A DNA stretch of 64,000 nt, taken from contig CAYTWB010000011.1 in NCBI GenBank assembly GCA_964441945.1, positions 4,033-68,032 of the forward strand. Direction: 5' to 3'. Below the pieces are notes generated by a model. It saw only the letters and a program-made list of their open reading frames with translations. It was not told where the DNA came from and made no database searches. Both the position numbers and the translations under genes were made by a program. Positions 17,308 to 24,788 of the stretch are shown piece by piece. Origin of the DNA: JADGQM01 sp964441945 (GTDB lineage: Bacteria; Desulfobacterota; Syntrophobacteria; Syntrophobacterales; Syntrophobacteraceae). The stretch's first letter is position 1, and each line of letters opens with the position of its first letter.

Positions 17308-17910
17308 TCACTCTTCGGGCGACTGACCTGGTTGGCGGCGCTGCCGCATCTCGAGCCAGAGATTGGCCAGGTCAAGTTCCAGCTCCTGGAACGGCTCAGC
17401 TCTCACCTTGTCGTTTTCCGACCAGGCGTCCAGTAGAGACCACCGGCCAGACTCAAGCCGAAACACCTCCAGGGTCATAAGGGCTGGATCGATCAGCCAG
17501 GCATATCGTACCAGGCTCCCGGCAAAGGCATGCATCTTCTTGATCCTATCAGTGCGGGCTGTGTCGGGCGAAAGCACTTCACATACCCAATCCGGAGCCA
17601 CTGAAATCCAGTTGTGATCTTCGGATTCCGGAAATCGCTCTTCCCTCCAGCCTGCCAGGTCGGGAACAACGATGTCCTTTCCCAGTCCGATTTCCGGTGT
17701 GATGATAAAGATCCATCCGCCGGGCCCACCCCCTTCTCCAAAAGAGTAAGGAGGGGTTATTCTGCTTCCCAGCACTGTCGCGGTAAATCCATGTTTCCTC
17801 GACGGCCTGGGAGTAAGGATGAGCTCACCGTCGATGATCTCCCCGGTCATATTATCGGGAATATCGCAGAGATCTCCGTAAGTCGCCTCTTTCTTGACCG
17901 GTTCTGACAT
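17308..17910 (-). CDS. Uma2-family (DUF820) PD-(D/E)XK nuclease-like protein
   Basis: A 200-residue protein of the Uma2/DUF820 family, a restriction-endonuclease-like fold that is abundant but functionally unproven. Visible landmarks are DGELILTPRPSRKH near residue 28, the core VVPDLAGWREER with the conserved PDLA, and APDWVCEVLSPDTARTDRIKKM with Glu-x-Leu-Ser-Pro; PD, E and the following Lys fit the nuclease motif. AGGTGA lies 6 bases before ATG 17910. Its stop codon lies in sequence homologous to the region just after lspA, so its last codons overlap the duplicated segment. Such genes are often mobile passengers. Confidence 0.82.
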   Translation of the reverse strand: MSEPVKKEATYGDLCDIPDNMTGEIIDGELILTPRPSRKHGFTATVLGSRITPPYSFGEGGGPGGWIFIITPEIGLGKDIVVPDLAGWREERFPESEDHNWISVAPDWVCEVLSPDTARTDRIKKMHAFAGSLVRYAWLIDPALMTLEVFRLESGRWSLLDAWSENDKVRAEPFQELELDLANLWLEMRQRRQPGQSPEE

Positions 17911-18072
17911 AGGGGGTCACCTATCTGAATCCTGCTTTGACTGACGATATTTCTGTGAGCCTGTCCGATAATCAGGCCATAAAGCACTTCCTCACTTCTC
18001 CTTCCGTCATTGAGGCGCTGGTTGTAAGCCGGAACCCAATCTACCACCCCCTCTTATGTAACTACATTGCCG

Positions 18073-18239
18073 GAGAGGCCCTTGCAGGGCTGTCAAATTC
18101 CATCACCCCAGCAGGCCCCCGGCCTGATGCCTGTCGGGACAAGCTTTGGCCGGGGGTCCACAACATTCATAAAGGCCTGGATTCCGGCCGGAAGCATGCC
18201 GGAATGACGGGCTGAGGGAATTCCTAAACAGGCTCTAAG
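18073..18239. mobile_element. MITE-like element (diverged copy of the 29.1-kb type)
   Basis: The left end GAGAGGCCCTTGCAGGGC...GTCAAATTCCATCACCCC and the right end CTGAGGGAATTCCTAAAC...GGCTCTAAG resemble the ends of the element at 29092-29225. Inside are the usual CCGG hairpins (CTGGATTCCGGCC...GGAATGACGGGC). It occupies the gap of 368 bases between the Uma2 gene and vapC; I see no gene there. Confidence 0.6.
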
Positions 18240-18278
18240 ACACCCCATTTTTCATCAGGATATGACCGCTGAAAAGTT

Positions 18279-18680
18279 TTAGCCTTGCCAGTCTTCGATT
18301 AGCAGAGCATCCACTCTCCCGAACTCCCTGCTATTGTGAGTGACCAGAGTAACTTCATTTGCAAGTGCGATGGAGGCAATCATCAAGTCATTCGGTCCTA
18401 TGGGTATTCCCTTGGATGATAATTCAGCGCGGATTTTCCCATAGACACGGGCGGCGCTATCGTCGAACGGCAAGCTTGTAAACAGGTTCAAGAATTCCTC
18501 GAGTGCAGCAAGGGTCTGCGGCTTTCTGTAGCTCCTGTTGGCACCGTAATAGAGCTCTGCCTTCACTATTGAACATACCAATACGTCAGCCGGATGCATG
18601 CGCTCCATTCGGCGACGGATAGGGGAATCCGGATTGTTCAGGTAGTGAATGCAGGCATTGGTATCCAACAGGTAAGTCAT
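18279..18680 (-). CDS. vapC: VapC-type PIN-domain toxin
   Basis: A 133-residue PIN ribonuclease. Acidic active-site residues are Asp6 in YLLDTNACI, Glu42 in KAELYYG and Asp98 in GPNDLMIAS, with the LVTHNSREF strand at 112-120. VapC toxins cut specific tRNAs or rRNA when unbound. The start overlaps the antitoxin stop as ATGA, so translation is coupled. The start GPND and length agree with the VapC4-like group. It lies in the accessory patch together with higBA and the Uma2 gene. Confidence 0.9.
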   Translation of the reverse strand: MTYLLDTNACIHYLNNPDSPIRRRMERMHPADVLVCSIVKAELYYGANRSYRKPQTLAALEEFLNLFTSLPFDDSAARVYGKIRAELSSKGIPIGPNDLMIASIALANEVTLVTHNSREFGRVDALLIEDWQG

Positions 18681-18928
18681 GCCATGGGTTCCCTGTACTC
18701 ATATTCACCCTGGTCTCCCCGGTCCAGCGGCTCTTCCCGGAAAGCACCGGCAGTGGAGTCAAAAAAACCTGGTGGCCAAAGGTTGCCCCTTGTGGTGCCA
18801 CGCGTCTGTCGAGAAACCGGATTCAAAACCACCAGTACATCCAAATCCTGATCTCGCAGATCCAACGGGACCTCCAGGCACAAGATGCCGTCTTTACCGA
18901 CGCGTGATGTTAGCTCGATCGTCCTCAT
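18677..18928 (-). CDS. vapB: VapB-like antitoxin
   Basis: An 83-residue protein encoded directly before vapC with a 4-base ATGA overlap and a strong GGAGGT site. The first half (ELTSRVGKDGILCLEVPLDLRDQDLDVLVVLNP) looks like the short beta-rich N terminus of AbrB/DUF104-like antitoxins. The second half, which contains GFFDSTAGAF, is a typical VapB toxin-binding tail. It should neutralise VapC and repress the operon. Family assignment rests mainly on context. Confidence 0.75.
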   Translation of the reverse strand: MRTIELTSRVGKDGILCLEVPLDLRDQDLDVLVVLNPVSRQTRGTTRGNLWPPGFFDSTAGAFREEPLDRGDQGEYEYREPMA

Positions 18929-19086
18929 GCTTCACCTCCAGAACTTCTTCGCCGCCAATGTGCTTATTCCCATTTCCGTCTTCATCAGCCCCGGCACTCC
19001 TGAGTTGCTCTGTCTGGATCGAACCCTACCCGCAATTCATTGGCGAATGGATGGATTCTATCCTACTCGTGGCTTGCCCGCCCACC

Positions 19087-19779
19087 CTACTTGGGCTCTT
19101 CCTTCTTCAATTTCACCACAAAATTCAAGGGCTTCATCCGCTTGGCCTTCCGGTCCCAGAACTCCTGCTGGATGACGACGCGATCGTTGAAGATCTCGGT
19201 AACGACACCGTTTCGCTCACCTACCGGAGTGCCGACGTTCACGATGTAGCCCTTGCCTGCGGAATCCTCAACCAGCGCCCTGCGGCCCAAGTCTCCCCAA
19301 ACAATGGCCTTGAGGCCCTTTTCGACCTCTGCAAGACTCATTTTTTGAAGCGGAGTGAGAGGACGTTGCGGTTCCGGCGGAAGATCGATCTCTTCGTCAC
19401 CGGTAGCAGGAGGTGGCGGGGGAGCCTCAGCCGGGGCAATGAAACTAACAAAAGGGTCCACCATGGTGTTCTGTTGATAGGAAAAGTCTTCTTTCAGCAA
19501 AGCCATGAGGACCTTTTCCCGGTTGGGAACAGGCTGGGGTTCACTGGCGGATGGGGCCTGAGACGAAGGCGGGTTCAAATCAACGGGAGGGACCGGTGGT
19601 GCTGCTCCTGGTTCACCGGGTGGAGCGGCATCAGGCTGGGCCGCCGGTGCTTCCTGTTGGGCCGGGTTCGACCCGGTGCCTTGGGCGAGCAGCGGTGTGC
19701 TCAGCAGCATCATTCCCACAATACAGCACCCGCCCAGGATGCTGCCCCTTTTCAGCGCTCTAAGACATTGGATCCTCAT
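19087..19779 (-). CDS. pilP: Type IV pilus assembly protein PilP
   Basis: A 230-residue PilP-like protein with an N-terminal signal or anchor (about residues 14-33), a long Pro/Ala-rich linker (35-85), the DPF motif (DPFVSF) and a C-terminal beta domain (RPLTPLQKMSLAEVEKGLKAIVW...VGTPVGERNGVV...VVIQQEFWD). PilP links the inner-membrane PilMNO complex to the PilQ secretin in the periplasm. pilM, N, O and Q are not adjacent, which is unusual because pilP normally ends that operon. AGGGGAT precedes the ATG by 7 bases. A candidate sigma54 promoter and paired upstream boxes lie at 19815-19948. Confidence 0.85.
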   Translation of the reverse strand: MRIQCLRALKRGSILGGCCIVGMMLLSTPLLAQGTGSNPAQQEAPAAQPDAAPPGEPGAAPPVPPVDLNPPSSQAPSASEPQPVPNREKVLMALLKEDFSYQQNTMVDPFVSFIAPAEAPPPPPATGDEEIDLPPEPQRPLTPLQKMSLAEVEKGLKAIVWGDLGRRALVEDSAGKGYIVNVGTPVGERNGVVTEIFNDRVVIQQEFWDRKAKRMKPLNFVVKLKKEEPK

Positions 19780-19814
19780 CGCTTTATCCCCTGATCAATA
19801 TTCCTTCAACAAAG

Positions 19815-19830
19815 AGCAATGCAAAGACCA
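19815..19830 (-). promoter_or_regulatory. Candidate sigma54 promoter of pilP
   Basis: Minus strand TGGTCTTTGCATTGCT has the invariant GG and GC ten bases apart and a full TTGCT -12 box, though the -24 box is weaker (TGGTCT for TGGCAC). The start site would lie near 19805, about 25 bases before the pilP ATG. Confidence 0.45.
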
Positions 19831-19911
19831 TCGAGGGTCCCTCATGATTCTTGAAGAAACTGGTGAAAATTCTCCCTGTTCAACCTGGCGATCATTCCCA
19901 CACCTCTTCAA

Positions 19912-19948
19912 CTGACACGATCTGTCAGCGAGCTGACAAAATCTGTCC
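19912..19948. promoter_or_regulatory. Tandem TGACA-N5-TGTC dyads, possible activator site
   Basis: TGACA-cgatc-TGTCA (19913-19927) and TGACA-aaatc-TGTCC (19934-19948) are dyads 21 bases apart, two helical turns. They lie about 110-145 bases upstream of the predicted pilP start site, the usual place for a sigma54 enhancer-binding protein. As I recall, PilR boxes contain a (C/G)TGTC element, and CTGTC occurs in both units. Confidence 0.45.
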
Positions 19949-20173
19949 ATGAGGGCCCCCGGGGTCCTATCCTCCTGAAGCCGCTCGATTTTCGACCGTA
20001 TAATAATAGCAAAACTGGTTTTTTCACAACAAAATGATGAACGAGGACCCTGTTTGAGAACACTATGGAGCTCAAGAAGAAGAAGGTAAGATGAAGAGCT
20101 TGCGACGCCAAACTGATGCCGGCATTCAGGCATGCACCCCTATGCGTCAAATTAAGGGTTTTCACTGTGGTAC

Positions 20174-20245
20174 TGAGAGACTATCTCAAAACGGCATAAA
20201 GGCCGTTGAACGTCATTCCGGCATGTTCTTGGCCGGAATCCAGGT
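20174..20245. repeat. Partial MITE-like element (AGAGACTATCTC end)
   Basis: GAGAGACTATCTCAAAACGGC followed by AAGGCCGTTGAACGTCATTCCGGC...GCCGGAATCCAGG matches the reverse complement of the right half of the element at 53203-53344. The other half is not recognisable, so this is a truncated copy. A further palindromic core (CTGGCCGGAATGC...CTGGATTCCGGC...GCCGGAATGACG) lies at about 20390-20462. Confidence 0.6.
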
Positions 20246-20500
20246 TCGTGAGAGTCTTTCGGACCTCGCCGAAATCCTGTCCCTGCCGGCATCGGGCCGG
20301 GAACCTGCCTGGGTGACGATGTGTGTTACCAGCTGGAGCCCTGACTACTTGAAAGTACACTTGAATTCTCCCAAGTTGACGGGCATTGGAATGTACCTGG
20401 CCGGAATGCAGCCACGCCGTGAGCTTTCTGGATTCCGGCTAACAGCATGCCGGAATGACGACGATGTGATGAACCCTGGTTCTTTTCACCGTAGGTTCGC

Positions 20501-20615
20501 TCCCCCCTCGTTCCCACGTTCCGAGTGGGAACGCACAGGCTGGACGCTCCGCGTCCACTGGCGCAGAGCCCGAAGGCATGGGCTCCCACGCAGAGCGTGG
20601 GAGCCGGTGAGGGGG
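20501..20615 (+). repeat. GTTCCCACG repeat, copy 1
   Basis: It begins CCCCCCTCGTTCCCACG and ends CGTGGGAGCCGGTGAGGGGG, with a middle part (GGACGCTCCGCGTCCACTGGCGCAG) that is itself palindromic. Copies lie at 30650-30768 (inverted) and 63937 to the window end. It resembles the short structured repeats found between genes in many bacteria. Non-coding. Confidence 0.8.
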
Positions 20616-20732
20616 CCAGATGGGGGAACGAATTTTATGGCGCAATGATCTTGAATCATTTTCTTTAAAGCTCGAGCGTCAATTCAAGGAAGGTCCTGGA
20701 CATGCAGACCCGCTGTGTGGTGGCTTCCCCGT

Positions 20733-20825
20733 GGCCCGAAGGGCCCGAACAGTCCAGCCCGGGGCAACGCCCTGGGATTCGAACCCGTCACCCAGGCCTG
20801 AGCCCTGAAAGGGCGCAACAATTGG
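20733..20825 (+). repeat. GGGCAACGCCCTGGG / CCCTGAAAGGGC repeat, copy 1
   Basis: A run of small palindromes: GGCCCGAAGGGCC, CCCGGGGCAACGCCCTGGG and GCCCTGAAAGGGC ending CAACAAT. An inverted, diverged copy lies at 21139-21256, about 310 bases away. Between them are ~200 bases of unassigned DNA and the third G/C-tract repeat. Confidence 0.65.
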
Positions 20826-21030
20826 GGCTGACCGCATCGCCCGGTACCCCAAAACCGGGAGAGATTGCAGAGGGTATGGACATGATCGGTAGTCCCTCCT
20901 GTTCGGATGGCCGGAGATTGGCATTGTTTAAGGATACCGGCAAGATAACTCTAGAGTTCACGGAGAAGATATTCGGTAAACACAGAAACCCGGTTTTGGG
21001 TGTTAAACACATTATGGATGAAGACCTTGG

Positions 21031-21130
21031 CTTAACGGTCATGAATCGTGGTCATTACTTCACCCCCAGCGGCAACAATCCCCCCAACCCCACTTTTCTA
21101 AAGGGGGGCAGGGGGGATTTTCACGGTAAG
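21031..21130 (+). repeat. Dispersed G/C-tract repeat, copy 3
   Basis: CTTAACGGTCATGAATCG, GTCATTACTTCACCCCCAGC, the CCCCCCAACCCC...GGGGGGCAGGGGGG hairpin and a terminal CACGGTAAG match the copies at 11768 and 12569. It is the most complete at its left end. Confidence 0.8.
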
Positions 21131-21138
21131 ACGGCGGC

Positions 21139-21256
21139 ATTGCGTTGTTCTTTGTTTCGCCCTTTCAGGGCTTGCATTGAGTGGTGATTGGTGCATTTCC
21201 CCAGGGCGTTGCCCTGGGCTGGCATGTTTTGCCCCATTCGGGGCTGATAAGGCCCG
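21139..21256 (-). repeat. GGGCAACGCCCTGGG / CCCTGAAAGGGC repeat, copy 2 (inverted)
   Basis: Contains ATTGCGTTGTTC, GCCCTTTCAGGGC and CCCAGGGCGTTGCCCTGGG, the inverted order of the copy at 20733-20825. Downstream are two further palindromes: GTGGGGCAGGCTGAAAAGCC... (21306-21334) and AGGGGCGACCGACCGGTCGC... (21560-21585). Confidence 0.6.
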
Positions 21257-21378
21257 TTTGCTGTGCGTAGAGCTTAGACAATAAACGTCACGGATCTCCT
21301 CCTCATGTGGGGCAGGCTGAAAAGCCTGCCCCACAGCCACACAGGACCTGAAATTGTTTTCCTAAAAATAGTACACCC

Positions 21379-21509
21379 GAGCCTCCTGCAAAAATCCTTT
21401 TCACCCTTCGATACCTCAGGGTGAACGGACTTCTGCCCTTGTAACGTACTGAACCTCCGTTCGTGGTAAGGTATCGGACCACGAACCGGGACAGTTTTGT
21501 AAGAGGCCC
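21379..21509. mobile_element. MITE-like element with GAGCCTCCTGCAAAA ends
   Basis: The left end GAGCCTCCTGCAAAAATCC is matched by the complement of GTTTTGTAAGAGGCCCAC on the right. These ends resemble those of the 29.1-kb element, but the interior is different (TTCACCCTTCGATACCTCAG...GTGAACGGAC and a second hairpin around GGTTCGTGGT). It lies in the 2.1-kb stretch 19780-21865 that holds only repeats and regulatory sites; I find no convincing gene there. Confidence 0.5.
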
Positions 21510-21667
21510 ACCCGGGCGCAATTCCCTGGCCGGTCCAAACGAGGTATGAGCCGCGGTTGTAGGGGCGACCGACCGGTCGCCCCTGCGGCTGCTGTCGCGA
21601 TAAGGAATTCTGCCTGGCTATAGCTGGCTGATCCCTGCTCTGGCAGCAGGTCGACATAACGAGGCGG

Positions 21668-21683
21668 TGGCACAAACATTGCT
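21668..21683 (+). promoter_or_regulatory. Sigma54 promoter of pilA
   Basis: TGGCAC-AAACA-TTGCT matches the sigma54 consensus TGGCAC-N5-TTGCW at every fixed position. The start site would be near 21695, giving pilA a leader of about 170 bases. One CTGTC box lies at 21592-21596, roughly 100 bases upstream. A TTGACA at 21799 with a poor -10 could be a second, weaker start. Confidence 0.75.
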
Positions 21684-21865
21684 AGCTAATCACTGCGAAT
21701 TTTGAGTGAGGTGGAATCACAGAAGCAGAATGGTTGGAGGCGATTTTATTTTCCATTCCATATAGAGAAAGGGGGTCGGTTCCAGATAAGAATTAGTGTT
21801 GACAGTCAAGAGATTGTAAAGTCGTATGGTGTGAAACAAATTGAACTGACACAGGAGGATTGGAA

Positions 21866-22294
21866 ATGTTGATCAAGATGAGAGAAAGCAAAGGTTTTAC
21901 CCTGGTGGAATTGATGATCGTCGTGGCCATCATCGGCATCCTTGCCGCCGTGGCGGTGCCCTTCTATCAGAGATACGTGCAGAAAGCGAGATTGACGAGT
22001 CTTGTATTCCCAGGGATGCATTCGATCGAGACCAATATTGCAACCTTTTTTGCTATCAGGAATACTTTTACTGGCGTCGTAATCGGCAATATGACAAGGG
22101 ATGCGGATTTGACTTGTGTTAATCCTGTGACATTCACAGGCAAAACATTGTCATTGACCATCGACAGTACAAACTGCAACCAACTCGAGCAGCTTAATGG
22201 CAAAACACTCACAGCCGCGGCAAGCGTTTCAGCCGGAAAGATTAAAACGTGGGTTCTCGGTGGGGACATAGCCAATGAACTTGGCTTACAATAA
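21866..22294 (+). CDS. pilA: Type IV major pilin (prepilin)
   Basis: A 142-residue type IVa prepilin. A 10-residue leader ending in KG is followed by FTLVELMIVVAIIGILAAVA with Glu at mature position 5, so PilD-type cleavage and N-methylation are expected. The mature pilin has one cysteine pair (Cys84 and Cys104) that can form the D-loop disulfide. There is one N-glycosylation sequon, Asn75-Met-Thr. AGGAGG lies 7 bases before ATG 21866. It is longer than the short electron-conducting pilins of Geobacter. A sigma54 promoter lies upstream, a strong terminator just after the stop, and glycosyltransferase-like genes follow. Confidence 0.95.
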   Translation: MLIKMRESKGFTLVELMIVVAIIGILAAVAVPFYQRYVQKARLTSLVFPGMHSIETNIATFFAIRNTFTGVVIGNMTRDADLTCVNPVTFTGKTLSLTIDSTNCNQLEQLNGKTLTAAASVSAGKIKTWVLGGDIANELGLQ

Positions 22295-22314
22295 ATAGAA
22301 TCGATTGTCAGAAG

Positions 22315-22358
22315 GGAGAAGATTGTGTTGGTGCCGACACAATCTTCTCCTTTTGTTT
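22315..22358 (+). terminator. Strong intrinsic terminator after pilA
   Basis: GGAGAAGATTGTGT (22315-22328) and ACACAATCTTCTCC (22337-22350) pair perfectly over 14 bases, extendable in the loop, followed by TTTTGTTT. It lies 21 bases after pilA and ends about 13 bases before the next gene, which must depend on read-through or another start. Confidence 0.93.
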
Positions 22359-22370
22359 CTGCGGAACCCC

Positions 22371-24788
22371 ATGATGAAATTGCTCTATTTGGGCAGATTA
22401 GAGCGGAACAAAGGCTGGATTCTCGGTACCTGTTTGTTTGGTTTTCTGCTTTCCGTGGGTTATTCAAACACCTTTCAATCCCCGCCTGTCCTGGATGATT
22501 TCCATTCCTTCATCGACGAGCCGTTGACCAAAGTCGATCACTGGTCCACAGAGAGTATTCTGTCATTGAGTCAGACCAAGTTTGGATGGGCCAGATGGAT
22601 ACCCATGCTATCCTTTTCCTGGGATATCTGGTTCGGCAGGGGGGAGTTCTTTTATCTCCACCTGACCAATATGGTGATCCATTTTCTTTGTCTTCTTGCC
22701 GCCATCTTCCTGGTCAACAAGATCCTCGAAAGCAATCCTTCAGGGAATGCATCCTGTGATTCCTTGTTCTCACCGATTGAAATCGCCTGCTTCATCTCAG
22801 CCATTTGGGCGTTGAATCCCGTCCAGACAAGCACTGTTACATACCTGGTACAGCGGATGACATCGCTTATGGCTTTGTTTTACCTGCTCAGTATGGGTTT
22901 TTATTTTTCAGCACGATCAGCCTATCGGAAGAGCAGCACGATTGACGGCAGGGTTGGGGTTTATGCCGGCCTTTCACTCGCTGCCATGGTCATGGCGTTG
23001 CTTTCAAAAGAGAACTCCCTGATGCTTCCCTTTATGATGATCTGCAGCGAGATTTGGCTCTTTCAAAACGGCCTGCACAGAAGGTTGATTGGCGCATTTC
23101 GCCAACATAAACTGCAATCGGTGATCGCTTTACTCCTCCTTGCTTCAGCCGCACTGATGATCCTGTTGCACATGAATGGTGGCTACCAGGGGCGGAATTT
23201 CACCATGCCGCAGAGACTCCTGACCGAAGCCCGTGTTCTGGTCTGGTATCTGTCATTGGTAATCTGGCCTGATCCCGGCAGGCTCTCCGTTGAACACCAC
23301 GTGGCAATTTCGACTTCTATCCTCAACCCTCCGACCACGTTCTTCTCGATTGTGTTTCTCGGAGTTCTCCTCTGGTGGACCATTTCAAAGCGCAAAAGAT
23401 ACCCCGTGGTCAGTTACGGCCTTCTGTGGTTCTTCCTCAATCTGCTGATCGAATCGACAATCGTTCCGCTGGAACTGGTGTTCGAACACCGCATGTATCT
23501 TCCCTCCCTGGGATTGATCCTGAGTTTAGTCGTCCTCTTGCATGGTATTGTTGAAGAACGCTTCCGAAATAGATCGGCAAGGGACTTGAGGATTCTTGGT
23601 TGGTGCATGGTTCTCATCCTTTCGTCCGTCCTCACTCTGGCCACATTCGATCGGAATGAGACCTGGAGCGACCCTGTTACCCTGAACAGAGATGACGCCC
23701 TGAAACATCCTCAAAGTCCCAGAACCCATGGGAATCTCGCAGTAGCACTGGCCAGGACCGGTCAGCACGAGGAAGCCATTCGGGAAGCATATTTCGCAAT
23801 TCATCTGGGCGAAAAGAACTACGAGGTGTATACCGTCGCTGTTAATACGATCGTAGCGAGCAAGCATGAATCGGGAGATTACCAGGGTGCAGTGGATGAG
23901 GGGGAAAGGCTTCTACGAGAAAGACCGGATTATGTAAACGCATACTCCCTACCGAGCATTTGTCTTAATATGGCGCGGTCCCATATGGAACTGGGGAATT
24001 TCGATCTCGCTCTCAAGAGCGTCCAGCAGGCACTCATCTACAACCAGCGCCTCACAATGAGAATGCCGGAACTGGAGTCGGCATGCGTCAGAGCTGCGGA
24101 GACCATTCTGAAAAAGGCTCAGGAGAAAGGGAGCACCCTACTGGGAGACGGCATTCAACCCGGGCAGCCAGGCGTAGCTAAAAGATGGATTGCGGTGACT
24201 CTACTGGCCATGGGTGATCGAAACAGCGCCAAGAGAGTGCTGCTGGAAGCTGTGGATGAAGAACATGACAATGAGAGCAAAGCGGTGCTGGAGGCGATGG
24301 CACAAGAGGGTGACCTGAACCGCATACAAGAAAGCAAAAGGAGCTTTTGGGCAAATTACGTCCTGCATCCCTTTTCCAGGTTCAACGTATGCATGGCTGT
24401 GGCCTATCTGGCTTGGGAGCGACCACTGCCGCCTTCTCTTATGAAGGTCGGCGAATCCTTTTTGGATTATGCAGCAAAGCTGCAGCCCGAATCAGCCGAT
24501 GTCCATCTGCTGAAGGGTTGGTATTACTATCAAAGAAAAGACGCCCACGAAGCAGTGGCTGAAGCCCGGCAGGCTCTCATGCTCGATCCCGAATACGCCA
24601 GGGCATGGTTGGGACTGGGATTCTTCCTGGCAGAAGCCAATAACCCACAAGAAGCCATCAACGCCTTTCAAAAGGTTCTTGAGCTTTATCCTGGTTATCC
24701 TCAGCGGTTGGCCATCATGGATATTATTGCAGATCTCAAAACCAAGTCATCTTCGCTGGCCCAAGATGAGAACGTGCGAACGAACTAG
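22371..24788 (+). CDS. TMTC-like GT-C glycosyltransferase with TPR domain
   Basis: An 805-residue polytopic membrane protein. About eleven hydrophobic helices fill residues 15-425, followed by tetratricopeptide-like repeats (~440-780). The first periplasmic loop carries an acidic pair, Asp42-Asp43 (VLDDFHSF), as GT-C enzymes do. LNPVQTSTVTYLVQRMTSLM and FEHRMYLPSLGL are hallmarks of the bacterial DUF1736/TMTC-like family. Such proteins are thought to move sugar from a lipid carrier to protein. It lies directly after pilA, reminiscent of pilin glycosyltransferase genes downstream of pilins in Pseudomonas. Starts further upstream would run through the terminator, so ATG 22371 (or 22374) was chosen. 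Its stop overlaps that of the convergent pglB-like gene. Confidence 0.75.
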   Translation: MMKLLYLGRLERNKGWILGTCLFGFLLSVGYSNTFQSPPVLDDFHSFIDEPLTKVDHWSTESILSLSQTKFGWARWIPMLSFSWDIWFGRGEFFYLHLTNMVIHFLCLLAAIFLVNKILESNPSGNASCDSLFSPIEIACFISAIWALNPVQTSTVTYLVQRMTSLMALFYLLSMGFYFSARSAYRKSSTIDGRVGVYAGLSLAAMVMALLSKENSLMLPFMMICSEIWLFQNGLHRRLIGAFRQHKLQSVIALLLLASAALMILLHMNGGYQGRNFTMPQRLLTEARVLVWYLSLVIWPDPGRLSVEHHVAISTSILNPPTTFFSIVFLGVLLWWTISKRKRYPVVSYGLLWFFLNLLIESTIVPLELVFEHRMYLPSLGLILSLVVLLHGIVEERFRNRSARDLRILGWCMVLILSSVLTLATFDRNETWSDPVTLNRDDALKHPQSPRTHGNLAVALARTGQHEEAIREAYFAIHLGEKNYEVYTVAVNTIVASKHESGDYQGAVDEGERLLRERPDYVNAYSLPSICLNMARSHMELGNFDLALKSVQQALIYNQRLTMRMPELESACVRAAETILKKAQEKGSTLLGDGIQPGQPGVAKRWIAVTLLAMGDRNSAKRVLLEAVDEEHDNESKAVLEAMAQEGDLNRIQESKRSFWANYVLHPFSRFNVCMAVAYLAWERPLPPSLMKVGESFLDYAAKLQPESADVHLLKGWYYYQRKDAHEAVAEARQALMLDPEYARAWLGLGFFLAEANNPQEAINAFQKVLELYPGYPQRLAIMDIIADLKTKSSSLAQDENVRTN

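Noticed and set aside
20091..20648. 185-codon open frame
   Set aside because: It runs through a MITE-like fragment, a palindromic core and the GTTCCCACG repeat; the translation is repeat-derived and matches no protein family.
20702..21187. 161-codon open frame
   Set aside because: Composed mainly of two dispersed repeats; the peptide pattern SPGQRPG is a translated palindrome and not a gene product.
21799..21827. Sigma70 promoter TTGACA-N17-TCGTAT before pilA
   Set aside because: The -35 is perfect but the -10 matches only three of six positions; the sigma54 site upstream is much stronger, so this is kept only as an alternative.
22305..22370. Upstream TTG start for the GT-C/TPR gene
   Set aside because: The added codons lie within the terminator hairpin of pilA and give no conserved protein sequence.
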